From: Dicyema japonicum
Lineage: Eukaryota; Dicyemida; Rhombozoa; Dicyemidae
DNA length: 64,000 nucleotides
Reading direction: 5' to 3'
Assembly (NCBI GenBank): GCA_011109175.1
Contig: RDEW01000014.1
Location: 320,042-384,041, forward strand
The notes below the pieces were generated by a model. The model saw only the letters and a program-made list of their open reading frames with translations. It did no database searches and had not been told where the DNA came from. Each line of letters starts with the position of its first letter. The stretch's first letter is position 1. The position numbers were made by a program, and so were the translations under genes. Below, one piece after another: positions 33,800 through 54,024 of the stretch.

Positions 33800-34080
33800 A
33801 CTATTATTAAATAATTTATAATAAATTTCGGAACCCAGGTTGGGAACTACTACATTATTGGTTTGCGTGAGAAGGATTATCGTCCCTTTGCTTCTGTGTA
33901 TTGCATGATAGCCATCTGGTTTTCTCATAGCGGCTATTCTGGTAACTGTGGTCGATAAACTTGCAAAATCAGAATTAGGACCAATGAGTTTGTTATGGCC
34001 TTTTGGATTATGGATAACTTGTGTAGGGAGGAAAGAATATGGTCTTTGACGGGAATTCACTTAAACTGACGGCAGATAGA
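33800..34080 (-). repeat. Unclassified diverged repeat, related to 29.34 kb
   Basis: Minus frame 34060-33794 (88 aa) reads RPYSFLPTQVIHNPKGHNKL. The 29.4 kb minus strand gives FPFFLANVIYDPKLIGLNS, and the DNA shares CAATGAGTTT and flanking words. Probably an unclassified transposable-element coding remnant. Its function is unknown. Confidence 0.35.
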
Positions 34081-34297
34081 GAGTAGGACAATATTACGCG
34101 AAAAATCGATAATTCTGTGCTAATTTTGAATTCAGATTAAAATTTTAGAAGTTTACATGTCTAAAACTTTTTTACTTAAAATTTCAAAAAATCGACTATT
34201 ATAAATTTAATTAATTTAAATTACTAAAAATTCAAATTTTAGCAATGCGAATGTGTGGGGATGCTTTGTTATGATGAAATCTGAGTAAAATTACATA

Positions 34298-42621
<8,324 letters not shown>

Positions 42622-42642
42622 CTTATGTTTGTTAGTGTTAAA

Positions 42643-42859
42643 ATGAAAGTCACTTTAAAATTTTGATTTGATATTTTTGAGTTTAAAACTAGTATTTGTG
42701 TAATTTGTCGAGAGAAAAATAAAAATGTTAATAGGCGATTGATATTTTCAGGGTTCAGAATGGAAGAGACTTTGTGTAATTTTGGGTGCATTCTTCTGTG
42801 TTTCTGCTAGTCTGCTTATTTTTCCGCCATTTACCAAAAGTCAAAGTGACAATAAATAG
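42643..42859 (+). CDS. Small single-pass membrane protein, unknown function
   Basis: Starts at ATG 42643, 21 bp after the SMG1 stop, and ends at TAG 42857-42859. Two introns of 33 and 25 bp with GT-AG ends leave 159 bases, giving 52 aa. The protein begins MKFKTSICVICREKNKNG (a CxxC pair), then EWKRLCVILGAFFCVSASLL, a probable membrane segment, then IFPPFTKSQSDNK. I do not recognise the family. The exact frame closure and typical intron sizes support a real gene. The very short gap to SMG1 suggests a polycistronic pair or overlapping 3'/5' ends. Confidence 0.6.
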
Positions 42860-43028
42860 CTGAAGAAGGAATTCTCATGAATAATTGTAAAGACACAATA
42901 GATGACAGTGAACTTGAGAAATTTAAAAATTATAGCTACAGATTACTATCAAAAGAAATATCTAATAGAATGACGCGATTGCTTTCGCAATAATAATAAC
43001 AGAGACCAAGGTTATACAAACTAACTAA

Positions 43029-43265
43029 TCACGTGATCCCAGCACGCACTAGCAGGGACCTCATTTTGCCCGATGCTGCTCCCTCGACCCCACACAAGCA
43101 CGTATCGGTCGAATGGTTGGAACCTTCGCATTCACGACGGCGCGTTTCCTGGTTCATTCGTATCAAGGCTTCAAGAAGCATTGGTGGCTGGAACTCTCCA
43201 GAAATCCAGCGTTCCGTGATTTTGGAGGCTATGAGAGGTAACTCCCATTGCGTGCTCAAGTCCAA
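43029..43265 (-). mobile_element. Family C LINE C-terminal fragment
   Basis: The minus frame reads LEALIRMNQETRRR and ends LLVRAGIT-stop with GGGATCACGTGATTAG. It parallels the C-terminus at 44.3 kb (LEDLIRKKRR...) including the spacing to a conserved STDTCLC/STACLC segment. It shows that the ending is conserved between copies. The flanking TGTTATTATTATTGCG (minus) is a short tail. Confidence 0.55.
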
Positions 43266-43384
43266 TTATTGATGGTCGTCGGTGCTGGTTTCAAGACCAT
43301 TGGTGCTGGTGCCACGACCGTTGACGCTACAACTTACGTTTTCGCAAGTCGAAAGAGTTTCAATGCCAAGATACACAATACAAG

Positions 43385-43910
43385 GCCATGTTACAAGACG
43401 ATCTGAAGATACACATTACAAGGGCCATATTACAAGACGGACATTGGTGCTGCGTTCATGAAAAGACATATATCACAAGGGCCATTTTGCAAGACGATCC
43501 GAAGATATACATTACAAGGGCCATACTACAATACGAAAAAACCTATTCACTTCGAGTGAATCTTCTCAAGACAAATAAACATATTACAAACGAAGGAACC
43601 CATTACATGGTGGAGAAACATATCACAAGTCGGAAGGATATATTCACAATTACGAAGAAACCTATTGAAAGTGCAGTAGACAAAGGGTCAAAGTCTCGGG
43701 ATATTCTCCAAGTTGGACTTGGTACCCACAACAATTGAATCCCTACATTCGAATCCGGGTCTACACAGAACTTTGTCATCCTCCGGACTTTGATCCCTAC
43801 AGCACCTGGGACTATCGTAGATGTACATACTAGAGTTGGGACCTACCGGGAGATACCCATACCAAATGTTCCCTACATTCGAATTGGGTTCTACGCAAGA
43901 CTTTGTTAAC
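43385..43910 (+). repeat. Degenerate tandem repeats with an open reading frame
   Basis: A 39-bp segment beginning GCCATGTTACAAGACGATC at 43385 recurs at 43481 (GCCATTTTGCAAGACGATC), 96 bp later, with partial copies at 43424 and 43520. A second pair, beginning TCCCTACATTCGAAT, lies at 43740 and 43870, 130 bp apart, with about 31 of 37 bases alike. Frame 43388-43738 stays open for 116 aa and contains the peptide ITRAILQ three times. It may be a minisatellite or an exon with peptide repeats; nothing known matches. Confidence 0.5.
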
Positions 43911-44239
43911 CACATTATTGGTCCCTAGAAGGCGGCTTGGAACTACTGTGGAAAAAACATACCGGGGAAGGGACCTACTAAGGAGAACTAACTGGAGATG
44001 GGCTTACTAGCTTTGTACCTACTACGCTCTGGATATAAAAACAGGATTCATGGGATCCAACACTAGGACGAAATTCAACCAACGATAGAAGATAACTAAA
44101 TGGAGTGTGGATACATCGGAAGTGTCCAGGCATAGGCGGACACGTATAAATATCCATAAAATAACTCCTTACTTACTTAATTTGGAATAATTTTGGTTTT
44201 CGGTTTTTGGTTTTCGTGCTCAAGTCCTGCAGGTCATTA
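43911..44239. other. Spacer, no feature
   Basis: Sequence between the tandem repeats and the LINE fragment. No open frame or repeat beyond the adjacent minisatellite was seen. Confidence 0.3.
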
Positions 44240-45590
44240 TAGAAATTTATTTCCAAAGATCACAGTTAAAGACAAAAACAAGAAATTATGTGATCCCGGC
44301 GAATTTTATTAGGGCTCTCAGCTTGGCCCGGTGGTCTTCCCTCGATCCAACACAAGCACGCAGTAGACGGGTGATCCTCTGGTATCGTTGAGTTTGGCCT
44401 CCTTTTTTTTCTTATTAGGTCTTCCAAGGTGGTAGGTATAGAATTTAGATCGCCTTTGATCCAGTTTTCTATCACGGAAAACGCTCTTTTTTGGGTTGCC
44501 GCAATTCTCTGGGCATTCGTCCAAAAAATTGAGGGGCCCCATGATACATATGATATGCATGGCTCGACCTCATTATCCTCATGCTCCGGAGTCGGGATAT
44601 CATTCAAGAAAAGGTTGAAGAGTATAGGGGATAGAGGAGATCCTTGGGGTATTACATTTGGAATTAAACGGAAGTTCGACTGTAGGTTTCCCAAACAGAC
44701 CCGTTTTCTTCGTCCACTGAAGAAATTCACCAGCCAGAGTTTGAAATTCTCAGGTATATCCGTATGATAGATTTTCCTGGTGAGTTTTTTCTTTGGGATG
44801 GAGTCGAATACCTTGTGAATGTCTACAGAACATAGAATTGTCTTTTTGTGCCTGGTTTGTTGGTGAACCCCGAGCGAATAAAATCACTCAGGGATAGTAG
44901 GTGGGTATCCGTCGAGTGAAGGGATTTAAATCCGTGTTGGAATGATTTCTCTGAGATTGTTCCTCTGATCTTCTGAAGAACTGGTTTCCCAGATTTTCGA
45001 CATTGAAGATAGCAACGATACCGGTCTGAATGATGCCGGGTCGTTTTTTGGTTTTCTCATTTTCAATATCGAGCGGATGTAGGCGAGTTTCCAAAGCGAT
45101 GTCTTGAACTTCCGTTTTCTTTATGGGCAATTTTCACATAATCTTCATAATGGAATTCAGATCTTTCTGGCTGTATTCGGATTCGTCGGTTGGTCTATCA
45201 TCAGCCCTTGATATAACCCGAATGATTTTCCATACTTGGGCTGTTGTCTGACTTCGGTTCAAAGCTGTAAGAACTCGTGACCATTTGCTTTCTGTATCTT
45301 AAGTTCTTTGGCCTTTATATTTTCATTCAGTGCTTTCAGTCGGAGTTTTGCCTTGGTTGAGCGAATTCCAGCTTTTTTGAGGCTATTTCTTTCCTTTACC
45401 AAAGCCATCTTTCCAAAGCCTCTTGTGTAGCAGGTGTGTCTTATTGGGACAGCCATTTTTCTCCCTTGCAGAATGATGTCATACATGCTGATGTGATACA
45501 CCGCCTCTTGCAAAATCAACATACTGAAAGCTGTGTCAGGCCATTTTTTGGGCAAAGCAAAGAGGCTCTGACAATCATATATAAACAATT
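44240..45590 (-). mobile_element. Family C jockey-like LINE, linker to 3' end with internal deletion
   Basis: On the minus strand from 45588: a lysine-rich linker (KLRLKALNENIKAKELKIQ), the HGFKSLHSTD-type block near 44930, then FFSGRRKRVCLGNLQ, NVIPQGSPLSPILFNLFLND (motif B) in frame 44730-44266. Motif C is absent: after PEHEDNEVEP the frame jumps to CISYVSWGPSIF, the C-terminal IEYACxxW-like block, and on to the end of the protein. An in-frame internal deletion best explains this. The 3' end contains AAATAAATTTCTATAATG. It is the longest family C copy here. Confidence 0.7.
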
Positions 45591-46256
45591 CATTAAAATA
45601 AAATTAAATGCAAGTCCTTGTTGGTCAACCTCTGCCTCTTTCACTTCAATCAACAAACTTCATAAGTTCAAACATCGCTTTATGTTTCAAATCACCCCCA
45701 TTGATCATCTTCACTAGGAATCAAAGATCCTTCTAATTGGAGACCATTTGGAAATGAAAGCTCTGCAGTTCCTCTCCCAAGTCTGCTACCCAGACCATCC
45801 TTGTCACTCTGCAAACCCCAAAACAAAAGAAAAATTATTATGACAACCATTGATCTGCCACGAATGGTATAATCCATTCCTTCCAACCCCAATGATCGGG
45901 ATTGTCAGAAACAGATAAACGAATATGTTTCTACGAGAACTATCCGAAGACTCGATGGTAATAAAATACTACACCTGGCCCCTCCTCCTATAGAATATTC
46001 AGGATACTCTCCTCCGAAGGGCATCCAGGTAAACCTGACTCGTCTACGATGTGGGCACCATCCTTCTCTACCAGCGTACGATGTCCTCTGTTCCTTTCGC
46101 AACCTCTATGAGTTAACAACAAATCATGAATTAACACAATGTTCGTCTACAATGGCAGAACTGACCGATCTTTGGGAGCGAACTACATTTGCTGCGTCCT
46201 ATTTAATAGCTGCTGACCTCATACAAGTTTGTAAGGCTGGGGTTCCTTAACTAAGT
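45591..46256 (+). mobile_element. Family D (CR1/L2-like) LINE, C-terminal end
   Basis: Plus-strand frames read LTIIYKQFIKIKLNASPCW and INKLHKFKHRFMFQIT (the block after the RT), then LEMKALQFLSQVCYPDHPCH, and finally QVNLTRLRCGHHPSLPAYD in the second frame. These follow the known order of the C-terminal part of CR1/L2-like elements (VxLxxLRxGHxPxLxxY). Stop at about 46250; tail not obvious. Confidence 0.65.
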
Positions 46257-46479
46257 AAGTAATCAACTAAATCCGTATTCATTCACTGTACTAGTCTCAC
46301 TCACTCTTCTGCAAAAAGCCATCCTATTGAGTTCGAAACACCAGTTATCAAATAAATCTTGCGTGGCCTATACAGACACGTCCTCTTCTTCCGGCTTTCC
46401 CCATAGTTCATAAATATTATTGTTAAATAAATTAATTAAAATAAAATAGTGAATAATAAACAGTTACGTATTTAAAAAT
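46257..46479. promoter_or_regulatory. 5' flank of SCAP
   Basis: AT-rich DNA between a LINE 3' end and the SCAP start. It would contain the SCAP promoter. No specific motif was recognised. Confidence 0.25.
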
Positions 46480-49400
46480 ATGATTTCAGGTCGTACAGTA
46501 ATAGAATGGTCCTTTTATTATTATGGACTGTTTCTCACCCGCCATCAGAAATTAATTATTCTGTTCTTAATATTCACTTCAATATTACTGTCTGCTTCAA
46601 TCTTATATCATTTAGTTACCCCTTCGCTCTGAAGTCATCTTCAACTACCATTTCAGAAACGAGTTTTCCCACCCCCGCTGACCTGTAATGACAACGAATG
46701 TATTACTAAATATGCCTCTTCCTTAACTCCCACCCAGCAGGTTATTTTAGTCTTATTTTGAAAAATTTGTTTCATTTTCCAGGCGTTTGTCTTGGATTGG
46801 CCTAGTCCGTACGTCTACGTTCAGAAAATACACATACGGAGCATCGTTTCCCCGTGGACAAACGACTTGGAGGCAGCTGACTCTGTACGTTTCCCCCTTG
46901 CTCTGAGTTTTGAAATTGTTAACCAACTCAAAAACATTTCAATCACGGAAAAGTTTGTCCGTGATTTATATAAGCAACCAAACCGTCAGTCTTCAACATT
47001 TGTGTCTTAAGGCCACTCAGCCTGCAGATTCCGTATCCTTTCTGCCGTCAAATGACTGTCTCGTGATGTCTCCTTCTAACATTTGGAAGGATCAACTTGA
47101 AAGGTCAACGTTTTCTTCAGTTTCAGATTCAAAAACGATGAAAATATTATCAGAACCCTGTACAATGTGATTGACAGAGCCCCAATTGCTTCCCCCGTTA
47201 TTGGTTTTTTTTGGTTTAACCTGGAAGAGGTCGTATTTGGTCTCCCGTGGACACAAACGGGGATTCCACGGTATTTTATGAGAAGCAGACCGCGGATGAT
47301 CACTTTTTCTGTCTCCGTGTACTTCAAAAAGGAGAACTTAAAGTTTATGCTTTCGTGATTTAGGTTTATCGCCAAAATGAGGGAATCCCTCAGCACGATC
47401 TCGAAGGCTGTGGACATGGACGACTACAGAGTGCATTTAATATTCACCAAAAAATCTCTGTGGTCTCAGATTCTCTCAAATTATCTAATCTACCAGTTCA
47501 CTGTCCTCTTCCTTTACGTAACCTTCCGTTATTTCTAAATTTTACTGTTTCTAGATCTGATTCCGTATTTGAAGGGAAGACTCATAATCAGTGTGACTAT
47601 TGTGGTCCTCATTATCGTGCTGAGCGTTCTTTCCATGCTCGTGTGCACGTTTTTTAATATTGACCACTTTTTGATGAGATTGTAACTTTTTTCCATAATC
47701 TGCAGCAATTTGTGGAAATATACGCTAATGGTGGTGGGATTAGAGAACTCCTTGGTTCTGCTGACTGCCATTACAACAACTCCTGCGCATTTGGACCCGG
47801 CTATTCGAGTCTCCATTGGTTTATGTGTGATTTATTGGCAGGTCTTGGAAGTCAAGGATATCCAGTTTTCAGAAACTTAGTTTTGCTGTTCTCCATATTT
47901 TTGTGCAGCATTTATACGTGGACCACCAGTTTACAGGTTTGGGGGTAAATCCAGCTTGAGGAATTTGCCATTTTTGGATTTTGCAGCATTCTGATTGACC
48001 ACTTGCTTCAGTTCACTCTGTTTGCTCTGGTGGTTTATAACCAACTGGAGAAGATGGAGATCACGGAACAGCCTTGTACTCTGGAACAGGTCACTCAGTC
48101 CACAAAACAGTTCCCAAAGTGTTCGAATACTCATTTCGGGGACATTTTTACCAACAAGCCTAAGAATGAACCGATTGAACCAATACCCGCGGTAATCAAA
48201 AATTTCCCGAAAATATCCTGGACAGCTAAAACCTTGACTTTCCTTTCCAGAAACAGGATATTTCAGACTGTTGTTTTGGTTTTCCTTGTCATCACAACTA
48301 GACCGTCTCTGCCTTCTACTTTGGATTAAGTTTCTATAAAAGAGGTATCAGTCATTCCACAATCCCCAATTTGTTCGGTAATTTCTATAAATTCTCTCTC
48401 CCTTTGTAAGTAAGTGTATTCATTCAAGGTGGTCCAATGTTGTCAGCTATTTTGACGCCAATTCCTGCATAAACTTTAACAGTATTTGTTCCCAGCACTT
48501 CTCTACTCTTTTCTCGTATTATGGTGATTCCTTAGTGAACCGGTAAAGGAATGTCATATTCTCAGTCGATTAGTCGTGTTACCTTCCATTTACGTTCCCG
48601 TGAATATTGACCCCAGAAATTTGGCTGATCTATCCCGAAAAGTCTCCCGTTTCAGAGATTTTAATCCCCTGTTATTCCCGGAGGACTTTTGGCTGGTAAT
48701 AGTTGGAGTAATTTGTAGCAAACTAGTGAACACTTTGATTTTACTAGCAATATTCCGATCATTCTAATTCTGTTGATATCTGTAGTTTATATTCTGAAAA
48801 TCATTTACAATTGCATTTGTCCGCGGAATTATTCACAATTTCAGCCAAATGTGGGACAAAACAGCAGCACAATCATGGAAATCGACTTCAAATCTAGTGA
48901 AAACGTCCTCAGTTTTCCCAGTCCTGATAATATTAAGGTGGGAGTTGCTTATAACTCTAGGAAATCAAATTAGTTACCTCCTCGCAAGGAATGATTGCCC
49001 TTTGTACCTCCCATAACGAATTATTGGTGTATTGTGTAAGTCTCCGCCGTTCAACTCTGCGGATAACTCGAGAAAAGTTACTGTGATGTGAAAATCTAGT
49101 ATAATTGGTGGACAGTTCAATCTGGTCCCTATTTACACGCTTTTGAAGGTCGTTAGTCCGTCCACCGTAGTCTTTGACGTTCTGATGAAAGGCTTAAGGC
49201 GGCGAATAATGTCCATTTCTATGAAAGACTGCCTTTTGGCCGTTGGCTGTGGAGATGGTCACATTGAGGTAATTTTCGTATGAATTTGAGTTTTGGAATA
49301 TCACAAATGGAAGTCTCAAGTTCATAATTGAGGATTTCCGCAACAGAAGTTTGGTCAGAGTAGTTGAGGTTCTGATTATAAACAGGTCCTCGTTTTTTGA

Positions 49401-50264
49401 TATTAAAGATGTCTGTTTATCGCCTTCAACACTGGTCGGGTGATTGTCGTCAACTTCAAGTTCAGTGACAACCGGCACTCAGATTTGAGTAATTTTCCGA
49501 CTTTTTAGGGCTCGAATATGCCAGTGGATACGAGATTACTCAGAATTTTCAGCTTTTTCATGAAACACTAACCCACATGGCTCATTGCTGCTCTGATTAT
49601 TACGCGGCAACCGGTGATTACTCAATTACGAAGGTAACCAGAGGGATTTGTGAGAGTAGGTCGTCAAAAGTGATCAGACGGCCGTTGTTTTTAAGTACAA
49701 TTCCAGAGTTTCCGTGTTGTATGCTCATTTGGTCAGATTTTTGGTTATTTTCAGAATTTTGTGGTTGTCGGCTATGAGGACGGCAGAATTGACATTTGTG
49801 ACCTCGTGAACGGACTGGAGTTCTCATTCGTGCACTACCACGACAACTCTATCCCCGGTTTATCATCATCTCCTTATCTATGTTAGCTGTTCAAATAGTT
49901 AGGAGTCAAATGCTCGTTTCCTGTGGATTGGATCACCGACTTTGTATTTCTGATATTTCTACCTGTCAGCTAAAGCAGTGCATTTATTTGGTAGACTGAT
50001 TTGGTAATTTTAGTCGTCTGCTACTTTCTACAGTCAGTTGTGCCGTCTGTGGGACGATCGGTTCTTCATTACTGGAGGATTTGACAAGTTGTTCATTTGG
50101 ACGCTGAGGCAGGAGTTTGCATTCGTGTAATTGAGATGGACTCTGAAAGAAAGGACTTTATAAGAAATATCATTCAATTTGACGAAAATAGTGGGAAAAT
50201 CATTGTCACGTTAGCTGGGGAACTATTTTTGTTTCATTTTGATAATACAAGGAAGAATCGGTGA
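46480..50264 (+). CDS. SCAP: SREBP cleavage-activating protein (SCAP)
   Basis: ER sterol sensor that escorts SREBP to the Golgi. The start is ATG at 46480 (MISGRTVIEWSFYYYGLF) and the stop TGA at 50262-50264, with many 20-30 bp introns. In order: first membrane helix (HQKLIILFLIFTSILLSASI), a lumenal loop with YVYVQKIHIRSIVSPW and DCLVMSPSNIWKDQLER, the sterol-sensing domain (VVGLENSLVLLTAITTTP, then FAIFGFCSILIDHLLQFTLF), a late lumenal block (LPSIYVPVNIDPRNLADLS), the last helix with CICPRNYSQF, matching the CPRNYGQ of vertebrate SCAP, and C-terminal WD-like repeats (FVVVGYEDGRIDICDLVNG, ALWDDRFFITGGFDKLFIW). The WD region looks shorter than in mammals. The exon map of the sterol-sensing region is incomplete in my reading. 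Confidence 0.93.
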
Positions 50265-51504
50265 TGTCAATATTTGTTATTTTTATCTTACTTTTTCTAA
50301 ATAATTAAGATCTTATCTATCATAGTATGATTAGATGGGGTTTAATGAGTGATTAGCGGAATGAACGGCTTAGGGATGACTTCTATTGAGTCACTAATAT
50401 GGACAAACGGTGAGGGATTCCGTTCTATTAACAGTTCTTCATCCAGTATGTGGTCTCAAGAGAGGATCACAGTCCCAAGTTGAAGGTACTGTTTGAATGT
50501 GTTGGGATCACTTAGTTCTAGTTTTTTTACAGTGGTTTGATCATGGATATATCAGCTGGACGGTTGATGGCAGCAGGCCTCCTACGTGTTAGCGAGGTCA
50601 CGGTAACTAACTATCATTAGTTTGATTATGCGGTTGTTGGAAATAACTTAACCTTTACTAACCTCTATCTGACCTACTATGAACAAATTTAATGACTAGT
50701 CGGTAGATAACAAATATTATTTATAGTTTTGAGTTAAAAGCAATCTAAAGAATATAGGATAGGGACTTCGTTTATGAGTTTGGGAGTATCATTTATGCGC
50801 TAATCGAGGTCATTTTATTAAGGTGACAATTATTACACGACATGAATAAATAATTCTTGTTTGACGAACACTAGAGACTATCCTCATGCTCAGTCACTTC
50901 TATTTCTTCTTGTGGAGGACACTTAACTCATTGATGATGAGGTAACAATAAAACTTGACACTCCAATATTTGATCAAAAGAATAATTGATTAATAATAAT
51001 TTGATTTTTGTCCGAAAACCAAAAATAGGATTATAATCAGAATTAATTTATTAATGCTACACAGTTCTGTTAACAGTATACAGGTCTTTCGATATTCTGG
51101 TGCGCTCTAATGTTTGCCTCTATTACGTGCGGTGAAAAGAATCCTTTTTTGTGTCCGCTCTGAGTAGGCCTAAGTGATCGCCTTTTAGAGTAGCACAGAC
51201 TTGACTAATGCATTATATCTGCGTAGTTCTGTTATCGCGTCCAGCCCTTTGTGCATAGAAGGAGTTTTCTCCCGTTTTTGCAATGCTAAATATATATTTT
51301 ACTTATATATTTCAGCAAATATAGACTAAAAAATTGAATAAAATATTTTTCACATTTTTTTTGCATTTATTAGTCGATAACTAATTTTCTAACATTTGAT
51401 TGGAAAAGAAAAATTATTAATTAAGTAATTTAATTCAAATACTCCTGTTGTCTTAACTGGTTTTGTATGTTCTGGTTGGTCAAAATTAGTTTCATTGACC
51501 TGAA
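50265..51504. other. Intergenic between SCAP and PP2A-C
   Basis: No gene recognised. At 50504 it contains GGGATCACTTAGTT, the same words that end several LINE copies, suggesting a decayed retroelement 3' end. The rest is AT-rich unique DNA. Confidence 0.35.
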
Positions 51505-52552
51505 ATGAGGGATTCGAAAAATATAAAGGAGATTGACGTATGGATTGAACAACTGTTTATGTGTAATCAACTTTCTGAGGACCAAGTCAAAGTTATGTGT
51601 TCCAAAGTTTACTCACTCTAACCTTTTTAGGCCATCGAGATCCTCAGTAACGAAAATAATGTCCAAAACGTTTCCTGTCCTGTTACCGTTTGTGGAGACA
51701 TTCATGGACAGTTCTACGACCTCATGGAACTCTTCGAAATTGGTGGAAAACTTCCAGATATCAACTACCTATTCTTAGGGGACTACGTGGACCGTGGATA
51801 CTATTCTGTGGAGACCGTATCCCTTCTTGTTGCCTTAAAGGTGACTCTATTCTTATTTTCAGGTTCGGTACCCCGACAGGATTACTATACTTCGCGGAAA
51901 TCACGAAAGTAGACAGACTACCCAAGTTTACGGATTTTACGATGAATGTCTACGGAAATACGGGGGACCTTCTGTGTGGCAGCATTTTACTCAGCTTTTC
52001 GACTACCTTCCACTGTCGGCACTCATCAGTGGCCAGGTTCTTGTCCTCTCATTTCCAGATGTTTTGCCTCCATGGAGGACTATCTCCATCTATTACCTGC
52101 CTAGACAACATTAGGGCTATTGACAGAATCCAGGAGGTCCCCCACGAAGGCCCGATGTGTGATCTTCTGTGGTCGGACCCCGATGATAGTTCTGCTTGGG
52201 GACAGTCTCCACGTGGCGCTGGCTTTACTTTCGGACCGGACGTTTCCAGCCATTTTATAGCTTTAAATTCCCTCTCAACTATAGTACGTGCTCACCAGTT
52301 GGTCATGGAGGTTAAGCTTTGGTTGTCTTCTTACAGGGGTACAACTGGTGCCACGATCACAAGGTGGTGACCATTTTTAGTGCCCCGAATTACTGCTACC
52401 GGTGCAATAATCAGGCGGCTTTGATGTGCCTGGATGATAATATGTCGGATATTTTGTAGTTTTTGGTTTTTATGGGTAGTATTCAGTTTGACCCTGCTCC
52501 ACGGCAAGGTGAGCCGTTGGTCACTCGCAGAACTCCTGACTATTTTCTTTGA
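51505..52552 (+). CDS. PPP2CA: Serine/threonine protein phosphatase 2A catalytic subunit
   Basis: Catalytic C subunit of PP2A. ATG at 51505 ([17 protein letters not shown]) and TGA at 52550-52552. Five introns of 24, 22, 22, 26 and 24 bp leave 930 bases, 309 aa, exactly the human length. Metal- and phosphate-binding motifs are intact: [23 protein letters not shown], then [24 protein letters not shown], and SAPNYCYRC. The C-terminal tail ends TRRTPDYFL, the PP2A tail whose last residues are methylated/phosphorylated and bind B subunits; this separates it from PP4 and PP6. No indel was needed. The animal ortholog could be named PPP2CA or PPP2CB; the sequence does not distinguish the two. Confidence 0.97.
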
Positions 52553-54020
52553 GCGTTGCTAATTTGACTATCATTTTATGTGAGGATACTTTTATTAGTA
52601 AAATCAATAGCGGTTGCTTTGAGATCTGTTAGTTTAACAAGTTCCTATGTATTAGTCGTGAAAAAGCTGTTGAGTTATTACCACTAGGAGCTGAGTTTGA
52701 ATACACGTAGTGTCACGTGGTTTGGGTGTTGTGCTGGTGACCATGTTAGGTTATTTTAAATTCTCTCTTCAAGTGTGTTAAGGTTATGGCACGAACGAGA
52801 TAAATCGGGGACATTTGAGGTATTAGTCATGGAGATCACTGTCAAGGTTTGACTGGGATCATAAGCTCAGATTGATTGGGTATTTTGGGTAACAATGTGT
52901 CATGGAGTTCGTCTGCTGTGGGGACATAAAATTTTACATGTATTTTAAACTTATCAGTGAATGCGGGATTTTTCGTTTCAATCCCGAGTCCATAAGTGCT
53001 TCGAAGATATCGAATGAGGAGATTTGGCGAAACTCCTCACGACCGTAAAGAGTAGCCTAAAGTCGTGCAATTCGTTTGTAATTTGATGTGTTTGTCATTT
53101 GAATCAATATTAGGCACTTTAAAGCTGTTGTTTACTTTTAAAGTAAAATTAGGCAAATCGTGCTAACACTTCGGAATCTTCGTATTTCAGAAATCCTTAC
53201 CCTCTAAAGCTGACTTCACTTTTCCCATTCTGTTCTCGCTTAGTCAATCAGAGTTCTTACTGAGTTTCACTTAAAGCATTGAATTTTACTTTTGTGGTTT
53301 TCTCAGCATTATTTATGCTTAACTGACTCATGCCAATCGACTAGAGCGTATTGCTCTTGACACCCTAAACATCTCAGAACCACACGTGGTATAGACTACA
53401 AAATAATCCTTTCATAATTTCACGGTGTTTTATTCCATAGTTAACGGAATTAATTATTTTGATAATTATTGTATCGGAGACCTAAAATCACAAAGTCACC
53501 CAAAAGAGGCAGAAAGAGAGGAAAACGTCCATCCTTGCAGTCGTGGGACCCCTATTTTTGACTCTGCAAGGAACTAGGATTCAGTGCATCAAAATTTGTT
53601 ATAATGGAAAAAGCTCTAATCTTGGTTTTGATATATTTTCATCTTCAGGAATCCTCCACGTAAAGTCCTTGTTGCCAGGACAAGCATAGAGGTCCCGAAC
53701 TTTGCTTCCACTCAGAGATTATGATGGCAACAGTAAAGAGCAGCAATATTAGGTGTTGTTAATCAACTCTGGATTTGGCCATCGAAGATAAAGAATTAGT
53801 TCTCAGAAATTTAAGAGGATGCTGGGGCCATTCTAAAGGAGCTGTAAAATCCCACAACTCTTTAGAGATTAAACTGATACAAAGGTCCACAGTTCTACAA
53901 ATCCTTATAAAAACAGGGTGCATACATAAAAATGATAAGAACTTTGTAGGGGGTGGATACACTTTTTGCCTCAGGTTTGTTGAAAAGTTGACATTTCAAT
54001 AATATTCGCCATTAAACGAC
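52553..54020. other. About 1.5 kb without a recognisable gene
   Basis: AT-rich intergenic DNA downstream of PP2A-C. One open frame (53775-54002, 75 aa) has no recognisable similarity and no splice-consistent extension. No repeats shared with the rest of the window were seen. Confidence 0.35.
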
Positions 54021-54024
54021 GAGT

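Noticed and set aside
51300-51420. T-rich tract with TTTCAG before the PP2A start, considered as a trans-splice acceptor
   Set aside because: AT-rich DNA here contains many such strings; without cDNA or a known spliced leader it cannot be distinguished from background.
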